Assembly: GCA_045629585.1 (NCBI GenBank)
Contig: JAZQRM010000064.1
Span: forward strand, 76,722-140,721
From: Taishania sp045629585
GTDB taxonomy: Bacteria; Bacteroidota; Bacteroidia; Flavobacteriales_D; Crocinitomicaceae
Length of the DNA stretch: 64,000 nt
Direction of reading: 5' to 3'
Both the position numbers and the translations under genes were made by a program. Shown one piece after another: positions 8,854 through 17,171 of this stretch (its first letter is position 1; each line of letters starts with the position of its first letter). Under the pieces are notes generated by a model. The model saw nothing but the letters and a program-made list of their open reading frames with translations, had not been told where the DNA came from and made no database searches.

Positions 8854-9225
8854 TTATTCTTCCTCAAACCATAACGTTTGTAATGATTTCGGAAGTTCAT
8901 AAAATAAGAGACTGTTTTGACGTGCAAAGACAAATCCGTTGGATTTATAATCTACAATGGAATCTCTATAGATGAATTGAAGTTGATCCCAATAATAGGT
9001 ATTCCAGATGCCATCATAGATAGCGTTGTTCATTTCGGATAAAACCTTGTTATGATTGATGGACGGTGAAAGATAAACGGTGTCTTCCATAACTATTGAT
9101 CGAATGGAAATAAGTTTTTTGGAAGAAATGGGAGCAAAACTGTCAATGTAAATTAATTTACTTAATTGATTGGAGCAACTCTGAATAATCAAAAACAGTA
9201 AAAGTAGCGGGTATATGAATTTCAT
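8854..9225 (-). CDS. Small lipoprotein of unknown function
   Basis: 123 residues. The signal peptide (KFIYPLLLLFLIIQSC) ends at a lipobox Cys near residue 17. The mature part is short and polar, with no recognised domain; DQLQFIYRDSIVDYKSNGFVFARQ is the most ordered-looking stretch. It lies upstream of ygiD on the same strand with a 77-base gap that contains the ygiD promoter, so it is probably a separate unit. No good promoter was seen upstream. I do not recognise the family. Confidence 0.65.
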   Translation of the reverse strand: MKFIYPLLLLFLIIQSCSNQLSKLIYIDSFAPISSKKLISIRSIVMEDTVYLSPSINHNKVLSEMNNAIYDGIWNTYYWDQLQFIYRDSIVDYKSNGFVFARQNSLLFYELPKSLQTLWFEEE

Positions 9226-9446
9226 ACGTTTTGATTTAGCAATTCATATAAATATACATAAAAAGTAGAAGTAGAGGATGATTAGCACCTAACGAGTGAA
9301 TAATGTGTTGGATAGCAGATTTTACTATCCATTAGATTTTGAAAAGCGTTCCAAAAAATTGTGGTAATGTGAGGGATGATTGTTTAGTTGAAAGCAATTA
9401 TGTTGCCAAAAAATGCAAATATGGTCGCTTTCTTTTTTTTAGGTGA

Positions 9447-9476
9447 GAAGAAAAGAGACCTATTCAGATCTCTTTC
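9447..9476 (-). terminator. Terminator of the pirin-YceI operon
   Basis: On the minus strand AAAGAGATC pairs with GGTCTCTTT around TGAATA and is followed by a T-rich tract, about 33 bases after the YceI stop. The flanking 9226-9508 stretch (283 bases) holds nothing else recognisable. Confidence 0.75.
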
Positions 9477-9508
9477 TCTTTTCTATTGGCTGGGTTACGA
9501 AACCCTAA

Positions 9509-10039
9509 TTATTGCTTAATAAATTGAATTTCAGCTTGTAGTTTAACGTCTTTTGACACCATAACACCACCCGTTTCCAATGCAGCGTTCCAAGTTAATC
9601 CAAAATCTTCACGGTTAATTTTCCCGTTTAATGACAAACCTGCTTTGGTATTTCCCCAAGGATCTTGTCCAATTCCACCAAATTCTGCAGTTAAAGCAAC
9701 TGGTTTTGTAATTCCTTTGATGGTCAAATCACCATTTATTAAAAAGTTTTCATCGTCCTTTTTCTCGATGGATGTAGATTGGAATACCAATGTTGGAAAT
9801 GCTGCTGCGTCGAAGAAATCACCGCTTTTCAAATGCTCATCACGTTGCGCATTGTTGGTATTGATACTTTCAATTTTAGCATTAAAACTCAATTCCGCTT
9901 TTGAAAAATCGTCCCCTTCCGTTTCAGCTTTAGCTTCAAATTCATTAAAGTTTCCAGTCACATTTGTAATCATCATGTGTTTTACTTTGAACTGTACTTC
10001 TGTATGTGTTGGGTCAACTACCCATGTATTCTTTGACAT
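9509..10039 (-). CDS. YceI-family protein
   Basis: 176 residues covering one complete YceI beta-barrel: DPTHTEVQFKVKHMMITNVTGNF at the start, DEHLKSGDFFDAAAFPTLVF in the middle, and GDLTIKGITKPVALTAEFGG. The family binds polyisoprenoid-like lipids in a lipocalin-like fold. Many members are secreted, but this one starts directly at the domain without a signal peptide, so it is probably cytoplasmic. It lies 32 bases downstream of the pirin gene in the same direction and is presumably co-transcribed with it. Confidence 0.92.
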   Translation of the reverse strand: MSKNTWVVDPTHTEVQFKVKHMMITNVTGNFNEFEAKAETEGDDFSKAELSFNAKIESINTNNAQRDEHLKSGDFFDAAAFPTLVFQSTSIEKKDDENFLINGDLTIKGITKPVALTAEFGGIGQDPWGNTKAGLSLNGKINREDFGLTWNAALETGGVMVSKDVKLQAEIQFIKQ

Positions 10040-10071
10040 AATTCTCTATTTATTTGATTAATTCTACTTAT

Positions 10072-10962
10072 TTAAAATTGCATGGGAACTTCCATTAAAA
10101 GTACCTCTGCGTTGGTAATTGCTTTAAAATCGAGTTGCGCTACATCCCAAATTCCGTATCCATCACGCGCTTCTAATTCTTGATCGCCCACTTTTAGTTT
10201 ACCACTCAAAACAAACACGTATAATCCATCTCCAGGTTTTTTGATGGTGTATTTTTCTTGGTGATTGGCATCCAAATCGGCTAAATGAAACCATGCATCT
10301 TGGTGAATCCAAACGCCGGCATCTTCCATGTTTGGTGAGATAATTTGCTGAAATTTGTTTTTACGATCTTCTTTTTTCAACGTAATTTGATCATAACGCG
10401 GAGTAACGCCTCTTTTGTTTGGAAAAACCCAAATCTGCAGAAATTTTACAGCTTTATCTTTGTTTTTGTTGTATTCGCTGTGTGTGATTCCCGTTCCAGC
10501 GCTCATCACTTGAACATCACCATTTTTAATCACACCGATATTTCCCATAGAATCCTTATGTTCCAGATCACCTTCTAAAGGAATGGAAATAATCTCCATA
10601 TTATCATGCGGATGTGTCCCAAAACCCATTCCAGCAGCAACAAAATCGTCATTTAACACTCTTAAAGCGCCAAAATGCATGCGTTCAGGATTGTAATAGT
10701 TAGCAAAGCTAAACGTGTGTTTGGAGTGCAACCAACCATGGTTTGCGTCTCCGCGGGTATTGGCTAAATGTAAAACTGAATTTTCCATTTTTTTTGAATT
10801 CGTATGAGGTATATGATTGAAACCGACAGCTTCATTTGGATTCATAGGTTCTAATGGTTTTAACTCATCAATATCATTGGTCAAAGCCTTTAAACTTGTT
10901 GCACTTAACGCAAATACTCCTGTTCCTAATAAACCCTTTTTTAAAAAATCTGCACGTTTCAT
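10072..10962 (-). CDS. Pirin-family protein with export-type leader
   Basis: 296 residues from the ATG at 10962. A longer open frame upstream adds 25 residues that do not fit the leader and overlap the promoter. The N-terminus MKRADFLKKGLLGTGVFALS is leader-like. The pirin cupin follows, with metal ligands in GTHPHDNMEI and the paired GTGITHSEYN, and a C-terminal cupin half. Pirins bind Fe or Ni; bacterial ones include quercetinases and redox-sensing regulators. It heads the pirin-YceI operon and is preceded by an operator-like palindrome also found at ygiD. Confidence 0.9.
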   Translation of the reverse strand: MKRADFLKKGLLGTGVFALSATSLKALTNDIDELKPLEPMNPNEAVGFNHIPHTNSKKMENSVLHLANTRGDANHGWLHSKHTFSFANYYNPERMHFGALRVLNDDFVAAGMGFGTHPHDNMEIISIPLEGDLEHKDSMGNIGVIKNGDVQVMSAGTGITHSEYNKNKDKAVKFLQIWVFPNKRGVTPRYDQITLKKEDRKNKFQQIISPNMEDAGVWIHQDAWFHLADLDANHQEKYTIKKPGDGLYVFVLSGKLKVGDQELEARDGYGIWDVAQLDFKAITNAEVLLMEVPMQF

Positions 10963-10984
10963 AGTGTTTGTTTTTTTGTTAAGA

Positions 10985-11032
10985 CAAAGGTCCTTAATCT
11001 TCATTGAAAAAAACTTAATCCAGATTAAGAAA
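10985..11032 (-). promoter_or_regulatory. Pirin promoter with operator-like palindrome
   Basis: GACCTTTG (10985-10992) is a -7 element with one mismatch. Twenty-two bases upstream, at 11014-11029, is CTTAATC-TG-GATTAAG on the minus strand (TTAAT-N4-ATTAA core at 11015-11028). A further GATTAAG half-site (minus strand) at 10993-10999 abuts the -7 element. The arrangement equals that at ygiD. Confidence 0.6.
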
Positions 11033-11106
11033 AACAAATTACGACTAATTATTTTGCCTTACACGTTAAATAGCTTTAAAATACAATGCTTATTTTTTCT
11101 TTCTAA

Positions 11107-11598
11107 GGATTCTTCATGAGTTTAGGAGGCACGATTATACCAGGAATGAGCCAAGCAAAAGTAGGGCTGGGTCTTGCTGTTAAAATCAATAAAACAACTA
11201 AATTAGCAGATGCCGCTAAGATGGGAGAAACTGCGACAATATATAGGAATTTCGGGTGGAATGAACTAAGTTCTATTAAGAACACTGGTGGTAATTTTTC
11301 AATACATCCAAACTAATTTCAGGGCAAACAATTTTGGGTAGGAGAATCAGGAATGAATATGTGGACAAATTCAAGTTTTGCAAAGCCATTTACAGCAAAA
11401 ATTTCAGTCCCTAAATCATTTGTTACACCAGGGCATAAAAACTACATATTTATGGAATCAAATATGATGATTGATGGCTTCCCAGGAGGTACAGTATTAC
11501 CAGGTAATTTGCAAAAATTTAATTCAGCTATGAAGATAGATTGGATTCGTTATTTGAATTTAAGAAATATAAACTTTATCTATGTTTTAAATATCTAA
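11107..11598 (+). pseudogene. Broken polymorphic-toxin C-terminal fragment
   Basis: A single reading frame of about 163 codons is interrupted once, by TAA at 11314-11316 (probably CAA or AAA to TAA), and continues in the same frame to TAA at 11596. The first part (MSLGGTIIPGMSQAKVG) looks like the Gly-rich linker before Rhs-type toxin tips. The rest (TIYRNFGWNEL..., GKQFWVGESGMNMW, FTAKISVPKSF, IDGFPGGTVLPG, KFNSAMKIDWIRYL) resembles toxin tips of polymorphic secretion systems, possibly with an ADP-ribosyltransferase-like fold. A stop at 11104 precedes it, there is no N-terminal delivery part, and no immunity gene is recognisable. Assignment by pattern only. Confidence 0.55.
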
Positions 11599-11680
11599 TA
11601 CATCCCTAACCCAATAGAAATGCTCGGTTTTGTTTTTTAGAAGCAAAGTTTCAGTAAGTAAATCAAACTGTACCTTACAA

Positions 11681-11712
11681 AAAAAGGTTGAAGATAAATC
11701 TCCAACCTTTTA
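11681..11712 (-). terminator. Terminator of the GAPDH gene
   Basis: On the minus strand AAAGGTTG pairs with CAACCTTT around a loop of about 12 bases and is followed by a T-run. It lies about 20 bases past the gap stop. Confidence 0.75.
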
Positions 11713-11732
11713 TAATATGATGTAATTACTAA

Positions 11733-13184
11733 TTAATAGTAAATGTTACGTCTTACTTTAGCAACATGTTTTGCCAAACGAATCACTTGTTTTGTGTAAC
11801 CGAATTCGTTATCGTACCAAGCGTAAAGAACTACGTTCTTCTTATCGTTAGAAACGATCGTTGCGTGAGAATCAAATACAGAACAACATGTGTTACCGAT
11901 GATGTCGCTAGATACGCACTCTGGATCGTAAGAATAGAAAATTTGGTTAACCAAATCTCCCTCCAATGATGCTTGACGAATTTTCGCGTTGATATCTTCG
12001 ATAGACGTTTCTTTGTTCAATTCCAAGCTCAAGATCGCTAATGAACCATTTGGTGTAGGTACACGTACCGCGTTAGCAGTCAATTTATCTTTTAAATCTG
12101 GAATAACTTTCGTTACCGCTGAACCAGCACCTGTTGACGTAATTACCATGTTGATAGCAGCTGAACGTCCACGACGTGGTTTCTTGTGCATGTTATCCAA
12201 CAAGTTTTGGTCATTTGTATAAGCGTGAACCGTTTCAATATGTCCTTTTACAACTCCGTACTCATCGTTCACCACTTTTAATATTGGTGAAATAGCATTG
12301 GTTGTACAAGAAGCAGCAGAGAAAATATTTTCGTTATCTACATCTAAATCACTTTGGTTAATTCCGTAAACTATGTTTGGAATCTCTTTTCCTGGGGCAG
12401 TTAAGATTACTTTTGACGCTCCTTTAGCTTGTAAATGACGAGACAATGCCTCACGATTTGTGAAAACACCTGTATTGTCAATAATCAAAGCGTTGTTGAT
12501 TCCGTATGCTGTATAATCTACATCTTCAGGGTTGTTTGCAGAAATCATTTTCACGATTTGCCCGTTGATGATGATTGCCTCATTTTCAACATCTGCAATT
12601 ACAGTTCCTTTGTATGCACCGTGAACAGAATCGGTACGCAATAAAGAAGCACGTTTGAAGATATCATCCGCTGAGTTACCTCGAGTTACGATAGCACGTA
12701 AACGTAATTGTTGACCTTTACCAGCTTGCTTGATTAATTCACGAGCAGCCAAACGACCAATACGACCAAATCCATATAAAACAACATCGCGGGGTTCGAT
12801 ACTTTGTGCTTTACCAGCTTTGAATGATTCTAGTTTTTCATTTAAGAAATCTTCTTTTGAAGCATAAGAACCATTTGATTCGATCCACTCGTAAGCTAAT
12901 TTACCGATGTCTAATTTAGCCGGAGCCAAATCCATTGTCAATAAAATTTTAGCCAATTCAGAAGTTGTAAATACATCGATTGATTTGTTTACAACTGTTT
13001 TTGCATACTCATGCAAGTTTAAAATCTCAGAGATTGTAACGTCTGTCAAGTGATTTCTAAAAAGAACCAATTCGATTCCTTTTTCATACAATAGTTCACC
13101 AACTTTACTAGAAAGTTTTACTGCTGCACGTTCTCTCTCAACGTGTTGTTTAAGCTCAGATTCGTAACCAAAAGAAGCTTCCAT
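11733..13184 (-). CDS. gap: Glyceraldehyde-3-phosphate dehydrogenase (long form)
   Basis: 483 residues against about 335 for classical GapA. The extra 130 residues at the N-terminus are a helical region seen in long Bacteroidetes GAPDHs. The NAD(P)-binding motif GFGRIGR is at 138-144, catalytic Cys293 sits in SAASCTTNAISP, and active-site His320 is in ETVHAYTNDQ. It converts glyceraldehyde 3-phosphate, phosphate and NAD(P)+ to 1,3-bisphosphoglycerate in glycolysis or the reverse in gluconeogenesis; direction and cofactor cannot be decided here. Single-gene unit with its own terminator, downstream of rpoD. Confidence 0.95.
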   Translation of the reverse strand: MEASFGYESELKQHVERERAAVKLSSKVGELLYEKGIELVLFRNHLTDVTISEILNLHEYAKTVVNKSIDVFTTSELAKILLTMDLAPAKLDIGKLAYEWIESNGSYASKEDFLNEKLESFKAGKAQSIEPRDVVLYGFGRIGRLAARELIKQAGKGQQLRLRAIVTRGNSADDIFKRASLLRTDSVHGAYKGTVIADVENEAIIINGQIVKMISANNPEDVDYTAYGINNALIIDNTGVFTNREALSRHLQAKGASKVILTAPGKEIPNIVYGINQSDLDVDNENIFSAASCTTNAISPILKVVNDEYGVVKGHIETVHAYTNDQNLLDNMHKKPRRGRSAAINMVITSTGAGSAVTKVIPDLKDKLTANAVRVPTPNGSLAILSLELNKETSIEDINAKIRQASLEGDLVNQIFYSYDPECVSSDIIGNTCCSVFDSHATIVSNDKKNVVLYAWYDNEFGYTKQVIRLAKHVAKVRRNIYY

Positions 13185-13220
13185 GTCTGATTAATAGTTT
13201 ATTTATGAATTGTATAAAGC

Positions 13221-13253
13221 AAAAAAACTACCCACAAATGCAGGTAGTTTTTT
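13221..13253 (-). terminator. Terminator of rpoD
   Basis: On the minus strand AAACTACC pairs with GGTAGTTT around a 9-10-base loop, with a run of seven Ts. It lies directly after the rpoD stop and before the gap start. Confidence 0.85.
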
Positions 13254-13262
13254 CAAAATGTT

Positions 13263-14129
13263 TTATCCTAAGTATGCCTTCAGCAACTTATTGCGCGATG
13301 TGTGACGCAGCCTACGAATAGCCTTTTCTTTAATTTGACGAACTCGCTCACGTGTCAAGCTAAACTTAGCACCGATTTCTTCTAAAGTTAAACCGTGGTT
13401 CATTCCAATTCCGAAGAATAGACGGATGATTTCACGTTCTTTATCAGTCAAAGTACTTAACGAACGTTCGATTTCGCGTTGTAAAGATTCTGCCATTAAA
13501 GCATGATCGGCTTTAGGTGAATCTGCGTTTGCCATTACATCCATTAATGTACCTCCATCTTCTGAAGAAGACAAGGGAGCATCCATAGATACGTGACGAC
13601 CAGAAACGTTAAGAGATTCCTTGATTTTATCCTCAGGAACTTCTAATGCCTCTGCTAACTCTTCTGCTGACGGCGGTCTTTCAAATTCTTGCTCTAGGCG
13701 AGAAAACGCTTTGTTAATCTTGTTCAATGAACCTACTTGGTTCAAAGGAAGACGAACGATACGTGCTTGCTCTGCCAATGCTTGTAAAATGGATTGACGA
13801 ATCCACCATACGGCATAAGAAATGAATTTAAAACCTCTCGTTTCATCAAACTTTTGAGCTGCCTTGATGAGTCCAAGGTTACCTTCGTTGATTAAATCCG
13901 GAAGGGTTAACCCTTGGTTTTGATACTGTTTAGCAACTGATACTACGAAACGAAGATTGGCGCGTGTTAATTTTTCAAGTGCCCTTTGGTCCCCTTGCTT
14001 GATCTTTCTCGCCAATTCTACTTCTTCCTCAGCAGTAATCAGTTCCTCTTTACCAATGTCTTGCAAGTACTTGTCTAATGACTGTGACTCACGATTGGTA
14101 ATTGATTTGGTAATTTTAAGCTGTCTCAT
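13263..14129 (-). CDS. rpoD: Primary RNA polymerase sigma factor (RpoD/SigA type)
   Basis: 288 residues, the short form typical of Bacteroidetes, without the large non-conserved region of proteobacterial sigma70. Region 1.2 (SLDKYLQDIGKEELIT) is followed by region 2 (ANLRFVVSVAKQYQNQGL, then GFKFISYAVWWIRQSI), which binds the -7 element, region 3 (RLPLNQVGSLNKI...), and region 4 with the helix-turn-helix (LTLEEIGAKFSLTRERVRQIKEKAIRRL). It directs transcription from the TAnnTTTG promoters seen across the window. Its own promoter is at 14179-14210, and its leader carries a strong Shine-Dalgarno sequence, which is rare in this phylum. Confidence 0.96.
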   Translation of the reverse strand: MRQLKITKSITNRESQSLDKYLQDIGKEELITAEEEVELARKIKQGDQRALEKLTRANLRFVVSVAKQYQNQGLTLPDLINEGNLGLIKAAQKFDETRGFKFISYAVWWIRQSILQALAEQARIVRLPLNQVGSLNKINKAFSRLEQEFERPPSAEELAEALEVPEDKIKESLNVSGRHVSMDAPLSSSEDGGTLMDVMANADSPKADHALMAESLQREIERSLSTLTDKEREIIRLFFGIGMNHGLTLEEIGAKFSLTRERVRQIKEKAIRRLRHTSRNKLLKAYLG

Positions 14130-14139
14130 CTAACTTACA

Positions 14140-14146
14140 ACCTCCT
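14140..14146 (-). promoter_or_regulatory. Strong Shine-Dalgarno sequence of rpoD
   Basis: The minus strand reads AGGAGGT, then 10 bases, then ATG. This is a seven-base match to the 16S rRNA tail. None of the other leaders I examined in this window has a comparable site. Confidence 0.8.
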
Positions 14147-14178
14147 GTTATTGATGTTAATTGATTGAAAATCGAATG

Positions 14179-14210
14179 CAAAGATATACTGAAATATCAC
14201 GATAATCAAA
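14179..14210 (-). promoter_or_regulatory. Promoter of rpoD
   Basis: TTTG (14207-14210), 20-base spacer, TATCTTTG (14179-14186): a perfect consensus. The predicted leader is about 45 bases and includes the Shine-Dalgarno site. Confidence 0.8.
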
Positions 14211-14233
14211 TTTAATTTTAGTTTAATTGAAAA

Positions 14234-14258
14234 GAAGAGGGGAAGACTTTCCCCTCTT
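14234..14258 (-). terminator. Terminator of the degP/htrA gene
   Basis: AAGAGGGGAA pairs perfectly with TTCCCCTCTT around a short loop immediately after the stop codon, followed by CTTTTC. Confidence 0.8.
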
Positions 14259-14263
14259 ACTGC

Positions 14264-15733
14264 TTATATTCCAAATCCGACGTATTCTTTTCTTCCAGAT
14301 TCTGTTAATATTTCTAACAATACTCCTTGGTTTCCTTTGTTTAGTTTAGTTGTCAGTTGTTCAACGTTTTGTATGGTTTCGTTGTTGAATTTGGTAATCA
14401 CCATTCCTTCTTTTAAGCCTTGTGCTTGTAGCTTTCCTGCAGAAATTGATTTAATTTTTACTCCATATTCGGTATTCAATTCTTTTTTCTCTTTTGCGGT
14501 TAATTCTACAAATGTTGCGCCTAATGCTGCATTTTTCTTCACTTCTTCCTTGGAAATCAATTTTGTTTCACCTTCTTTATTTCGAAGCACTACATCTAAA
14601 ACAACTTCATTTCCTTTTGAATTTCGTACGGTGACAGGAACCTTATCTCCAGGTCGTCCTTTCCCAATTTCTTCTTGTAATGCAGCTGGTGAATTAACTT
14701 CTTTCACACCAACTTTTAAAATGACATCTCCTTCTTTAATTCCTGCTTTTTCAGCGGATCCACCTTCTTGTACACCACCAACAAAAACACCTTTTGTATT
14801 GGGAAGTTTATGTTTTTCTTTCAATTCTTGAGATACTTCAGCAATTTGAACTCCCAAATATCCTCTTTGTACTACACCGTAATCAATAAGATCGTCCATT
14901 ACCTTCTGAACTAAATTTACGGGAACAGCAAATGAATAACCGGCATATGATCCAGTTTGAGAGGCAATAGCTGTATTGATTCCAACGAGTTCGCCACGTG
15001 TGTTCACTAATGCTCCTCCAGAGTTACCTGGGTTTACTGCGGCATCTGTTTGGATAAATGATTCAATGGGTACAATTTCTTGTCTGTTTCTGTCTGCTAA
15101 CAAGTTGATATTTCGTGCTTTCGCAGATACAATACCAGCCGTTACCGTTGATGTAAGATTAAATGGATTTCCAACAGCAAGTACCCATTCGCCTACTCTT
15201 AAAGCGTCACTATTCCCTATAGGCATCGCTGGAAGGTTTTTAGCTTCAATTTTAAGTACAGCAATATCTGTTGAAGGGTCAGTTCCTACAATTTTAGCGG
15301 TATATTTAGTATTGTCGTTTAAAATGACTTCAATCTCAGTGGCATTGTCAATAACGTGATTGTTAGTGACGATGTAACCATCATTTGAAATAATAACTCC
15401 TGATCCACTACCTTGACCGTATCTCTTCAATTCCTTTCCACCAGCACCTGGTCCTCCGAAAAATTCCTGAAATATATCTCTTTGAAATGTCGTTTGGACC
15501 ACTTTTGTGGTGACGTGTACTACTGAGTTTACAGATTGTTCACTGGCTTCGATGAAATCCGTAGGTGGTGTGGCTGTTATTCCTGTATAACCAACTTGCT
15601 TTGCGTAGGTGGATCGATTCTCGCTTCCTAAAAGGGGGGCATTAGTTAGATTACCATTTAAGGCCATAAAAATACCTAGAGGTAAAGCACCTCCCAATAA
15701 TCCTAATCCTAAAGTTTTTAATGTATTATTCAT
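14264..15733 (-). CDS. degP: Do-family periplasmic serine protease (DegP/HtrA)
   Basis: 489 residues. An N-terminal membrane or signal segment (about 6-25) directs it to the periplasm. The chymotrypsin-like domain shows the full triad: His126 in TNNHVID, Asp156 in TDIAVLK, and Ser238 in NPGNSGGAL. Two PDZ domains follow (about 290-380 and 400-489), as expected for a protease-chaperone that degrades or refolds damaged envelope proteins. Its upstream region (15734-15888) shows only a one-mismatch -7 candidate, TAAAATTG. It stands alone between rpoD and the divergent dapF. Confidence 0.93.
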   Translation of the reverse strand: MNNTLKTLGLGLLGGALPLGIFMALNGNLTNAPLLGSENRSTYAKQVGYTGITATPPTDFIEASEQSVNSVVHVTTKVVQTTFQRDIFQEFFGGPGAGGKELKRYGQGSGSGVIISNDGYIVTNNHVIDNATEIEVILNDNTKYTAKIVGTDPSTDIAVLKIEAKNLPAMPIGNSDALRVGEWVLAVGNPFNLTSTVTAGIVSAKARNINLLADRNRQEIVPIESFIQTDAAVNPGNSGGALVNTRGELVGINTAIASQTGSYAGYSFAVPVNLVQKVMDDLIDYGVVQRGYLGVQIAEVSQELKEKHKLPNTKGVFVGGVQEGGSAEKAGIKEGDVILKVGVKEVNSPAALQEEIGKGRPGDKVPVTVRNSKGNEVVLDVVLRNKEGETKLISKEEVKKNAALGATFVELTAKEKKELNTEYGVKIKSISAGKLQAQGLKEGMVITKFNNETIQNVEQLTTKLNKGNQGVLLEILTESGRKEYVGFGI

Positions 15734-15874
15734 GGGGTATTATTGTTAAAAGATTGCTTGATTATGAACAATTTTAGTGCCAAAAGTCATCTAATTGTTA
15801 TTTTTTTTGACTTGTTATGAATAAACGGTGCATAGAGCATTTTTATTGTATCTCTTTTTTAGAGAGACTTTTGT

Positions 15875-15882
15875 TAAATTTG
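15875..15882 (+). promoter_or_regulatory. -7 element of dapF
   Basis: TAAATTTG ends 6 bases before the dapF ATG. The nearest upstream TTG (15846-15848) is 26 bases away, too far for the usual spacing. A very short or absent leader is expected. Confidence 0.6.
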
Positions 15883-15888
15883 TAGTAG

Positions 15889-16677
15889 ATGGAGATAGTA
15901 TTTTCAAAATATCAAGGAGCGGGCAATGATTTTATTCTAATCAATAACCTGTCAGGACAATATGACGATTTGACAGCTGAGAATATTCAGTTACTGTGTG
16001 ATCGCAAATTCGGAGTGGGTGCTGATGGGTTAATTATGATTAATGCACACGAAAAGTATGATTATGAGGTGGATTATTACAATGCGGACGCTTCAAAAAG
16101 TTTTTGTGGTAACGGAGGACGATGTGCAACTGCATTTGCACGGACAATTAATCAAGATTTAACGGCAGGGACATTCTTGGGGTACGACGGGCCTCATGCG
16201 TATTCTTTCGAAGGCGAAAATATTCGTATATCCATGATAGATGTTAATCAGATCTTGGATTTGAAGGGTTCTTATGAATTATATACTGGTTCACCACATT
16301 GGGTTAAAGGAATTAGTAATCTAGCTGTTTTTCCTGTTTTTGAAGAAGGGAAAAGAATACGTTATTCAGATCATTATGAAAAGCACGGGATAAATGTAAA
16401 TTTCTTTCAAGTTAAAGGAATAGATGAATTGGAAGTTCGGACCTACGAACGTGGAGTTGAAGCAGAAACTTTAGCTTGTGGTACAGGGGTTACTGCTTGT
16501 GCGATTGCTTATATTTATTCGTTAAATAAATATGGTTTTCAACGTGTTTCGACTAAAACACTTGGAGGACAGTTATTCGTAGAATTTAATCGCATAGACG
16601 AAATGGAATTTAACAATGTTTTTTTAATTGGTCCAGCTCAAAAGGTATTTGAAGGGATTTTTGAGAGTAAGATGTAA
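15889..16677 (+). CDS. dapF: Diaminopimelate epimerase
   Basis: 262 residues, the usual length. The two catalytic cysteines are present: Cys73 in FCGNGGRC and Cys197 in ACGTGVTAC. The enzyme interconverts LL- and meso-diaminopimelate in the cytoplasm, supplying lysine and the peptidoglycan cross-linking residue. It heads a rightward run in which an acetyltransferase starts 2 bases after its stop, followed by mltG, so two of the three genes concern the cell wall. A -7 element lies just upstream. Confidence 0.96.
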   Translation: MEIVFSKYQGAGNDFILINNLSGQYDDLTAENIQLLCDRKFGVGADGLIMINAHEKYDYEVDYYNADASKSFCGNGGRCATAFARTINQDLTAGTFLGYDGPHAYSFEGENIRISMIDVNQILDLKGSYELYTGSPHWVKGISNLAVFPVFEEGKRIRYSDHYEKHGINVNFFQVKGIDELEVRTYERGVEAETLACGTGVTACAIAYIYSLNKYGFQRVSTKTLGGQLFVEFNRIDEMEFNNVFLIGPAQKVFEGIFESKM

Positions 16678-16679
16678 TA

Positions 16680-17171
16680 ATGATAGGAGGAATCTACATA
16701 AGAAAAGTACATGTCCCAGATTTAAAATATTTGTTAGATTGGGAAAATAATCCTGAAAATTGGGAGGTTAGTGATACTACTCAACCCTATACTCAAGAGG
16801 AAATGATGCAATTTATCATTGATCAACAAAATGGTGATGCCGAGCAATGTAGGTATATTATATGTAATGAAATCAGTCATTTACCATTGGGGACAGTTGA
16901 TTTATTTGCTATTGATCCTATAAATAAAACAGCTGAAGTTGGTATTCTAATTGCTAAGAATAAATATAGAAGACATGGTTATGCCTTGTTAGCATTGTTG
17001 CACTTAATTGCTATATGTAGAGAGGAATACGGATTAAATCACTTATTTTGTTTTATAGAAGCAGAAAACAACGCAAGTATAGGATTGTTTGAAAAAGCAG
17101 GGTTTAAATGGCAAAACACAGAAGTAAAAAATCAAAAAAGAATTCATCGTTATCGGGTGGATATAAGATAG
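16680..17171 (+). CDS. GNAT-family N-acetyltransferase
   Basis: 163 residues in the RimJ/SpeG-like branch of the GNAT fold. The acetyl-CoA binding stretch is degenerate but visible (AEVGILIAKNKYRRHGYALLALLHL, about 93-117), followed by HLFCFIEAENNASIGLFEKAGF, the classical GNAT end motif. It transfers an acetyl group to an unidentified amine. The ATG lies 2 bases after the dapF stop, and the last 64 bases overlap the start of mltG in another frame, so translation of the three genes is probably coupled. Confidence 0.85.
   Translation: MIGGIYIRKVHVPDLKYLLDWENNPENWEVSDTTQPYTQEEMMQFIIDQQNGDAEQCRYIICNEISHLPLGTVDLFAIDPINKTAEVGILIAKNKYRRHGYALLALLHLIAICREEYGLNHLFCFIEAENNASIGLFEKAGFKWQNTEVKNQKRIHRYRVDIR

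Noticed and set aside
10963..11037. 25-residue N-terminal extension of pirin
   Set aside because: Would place the start upstream of the leader peptide and across the -7 element and half-site; the ATG at 10962 gives a normal leader.
14337..15359. Two long plus-strand frames opposite degP/htrA
   Set aside because: Antisense of a gene with a complete catalytic triad and two PDZ domains; residues show no motif and mirror its codon bias.
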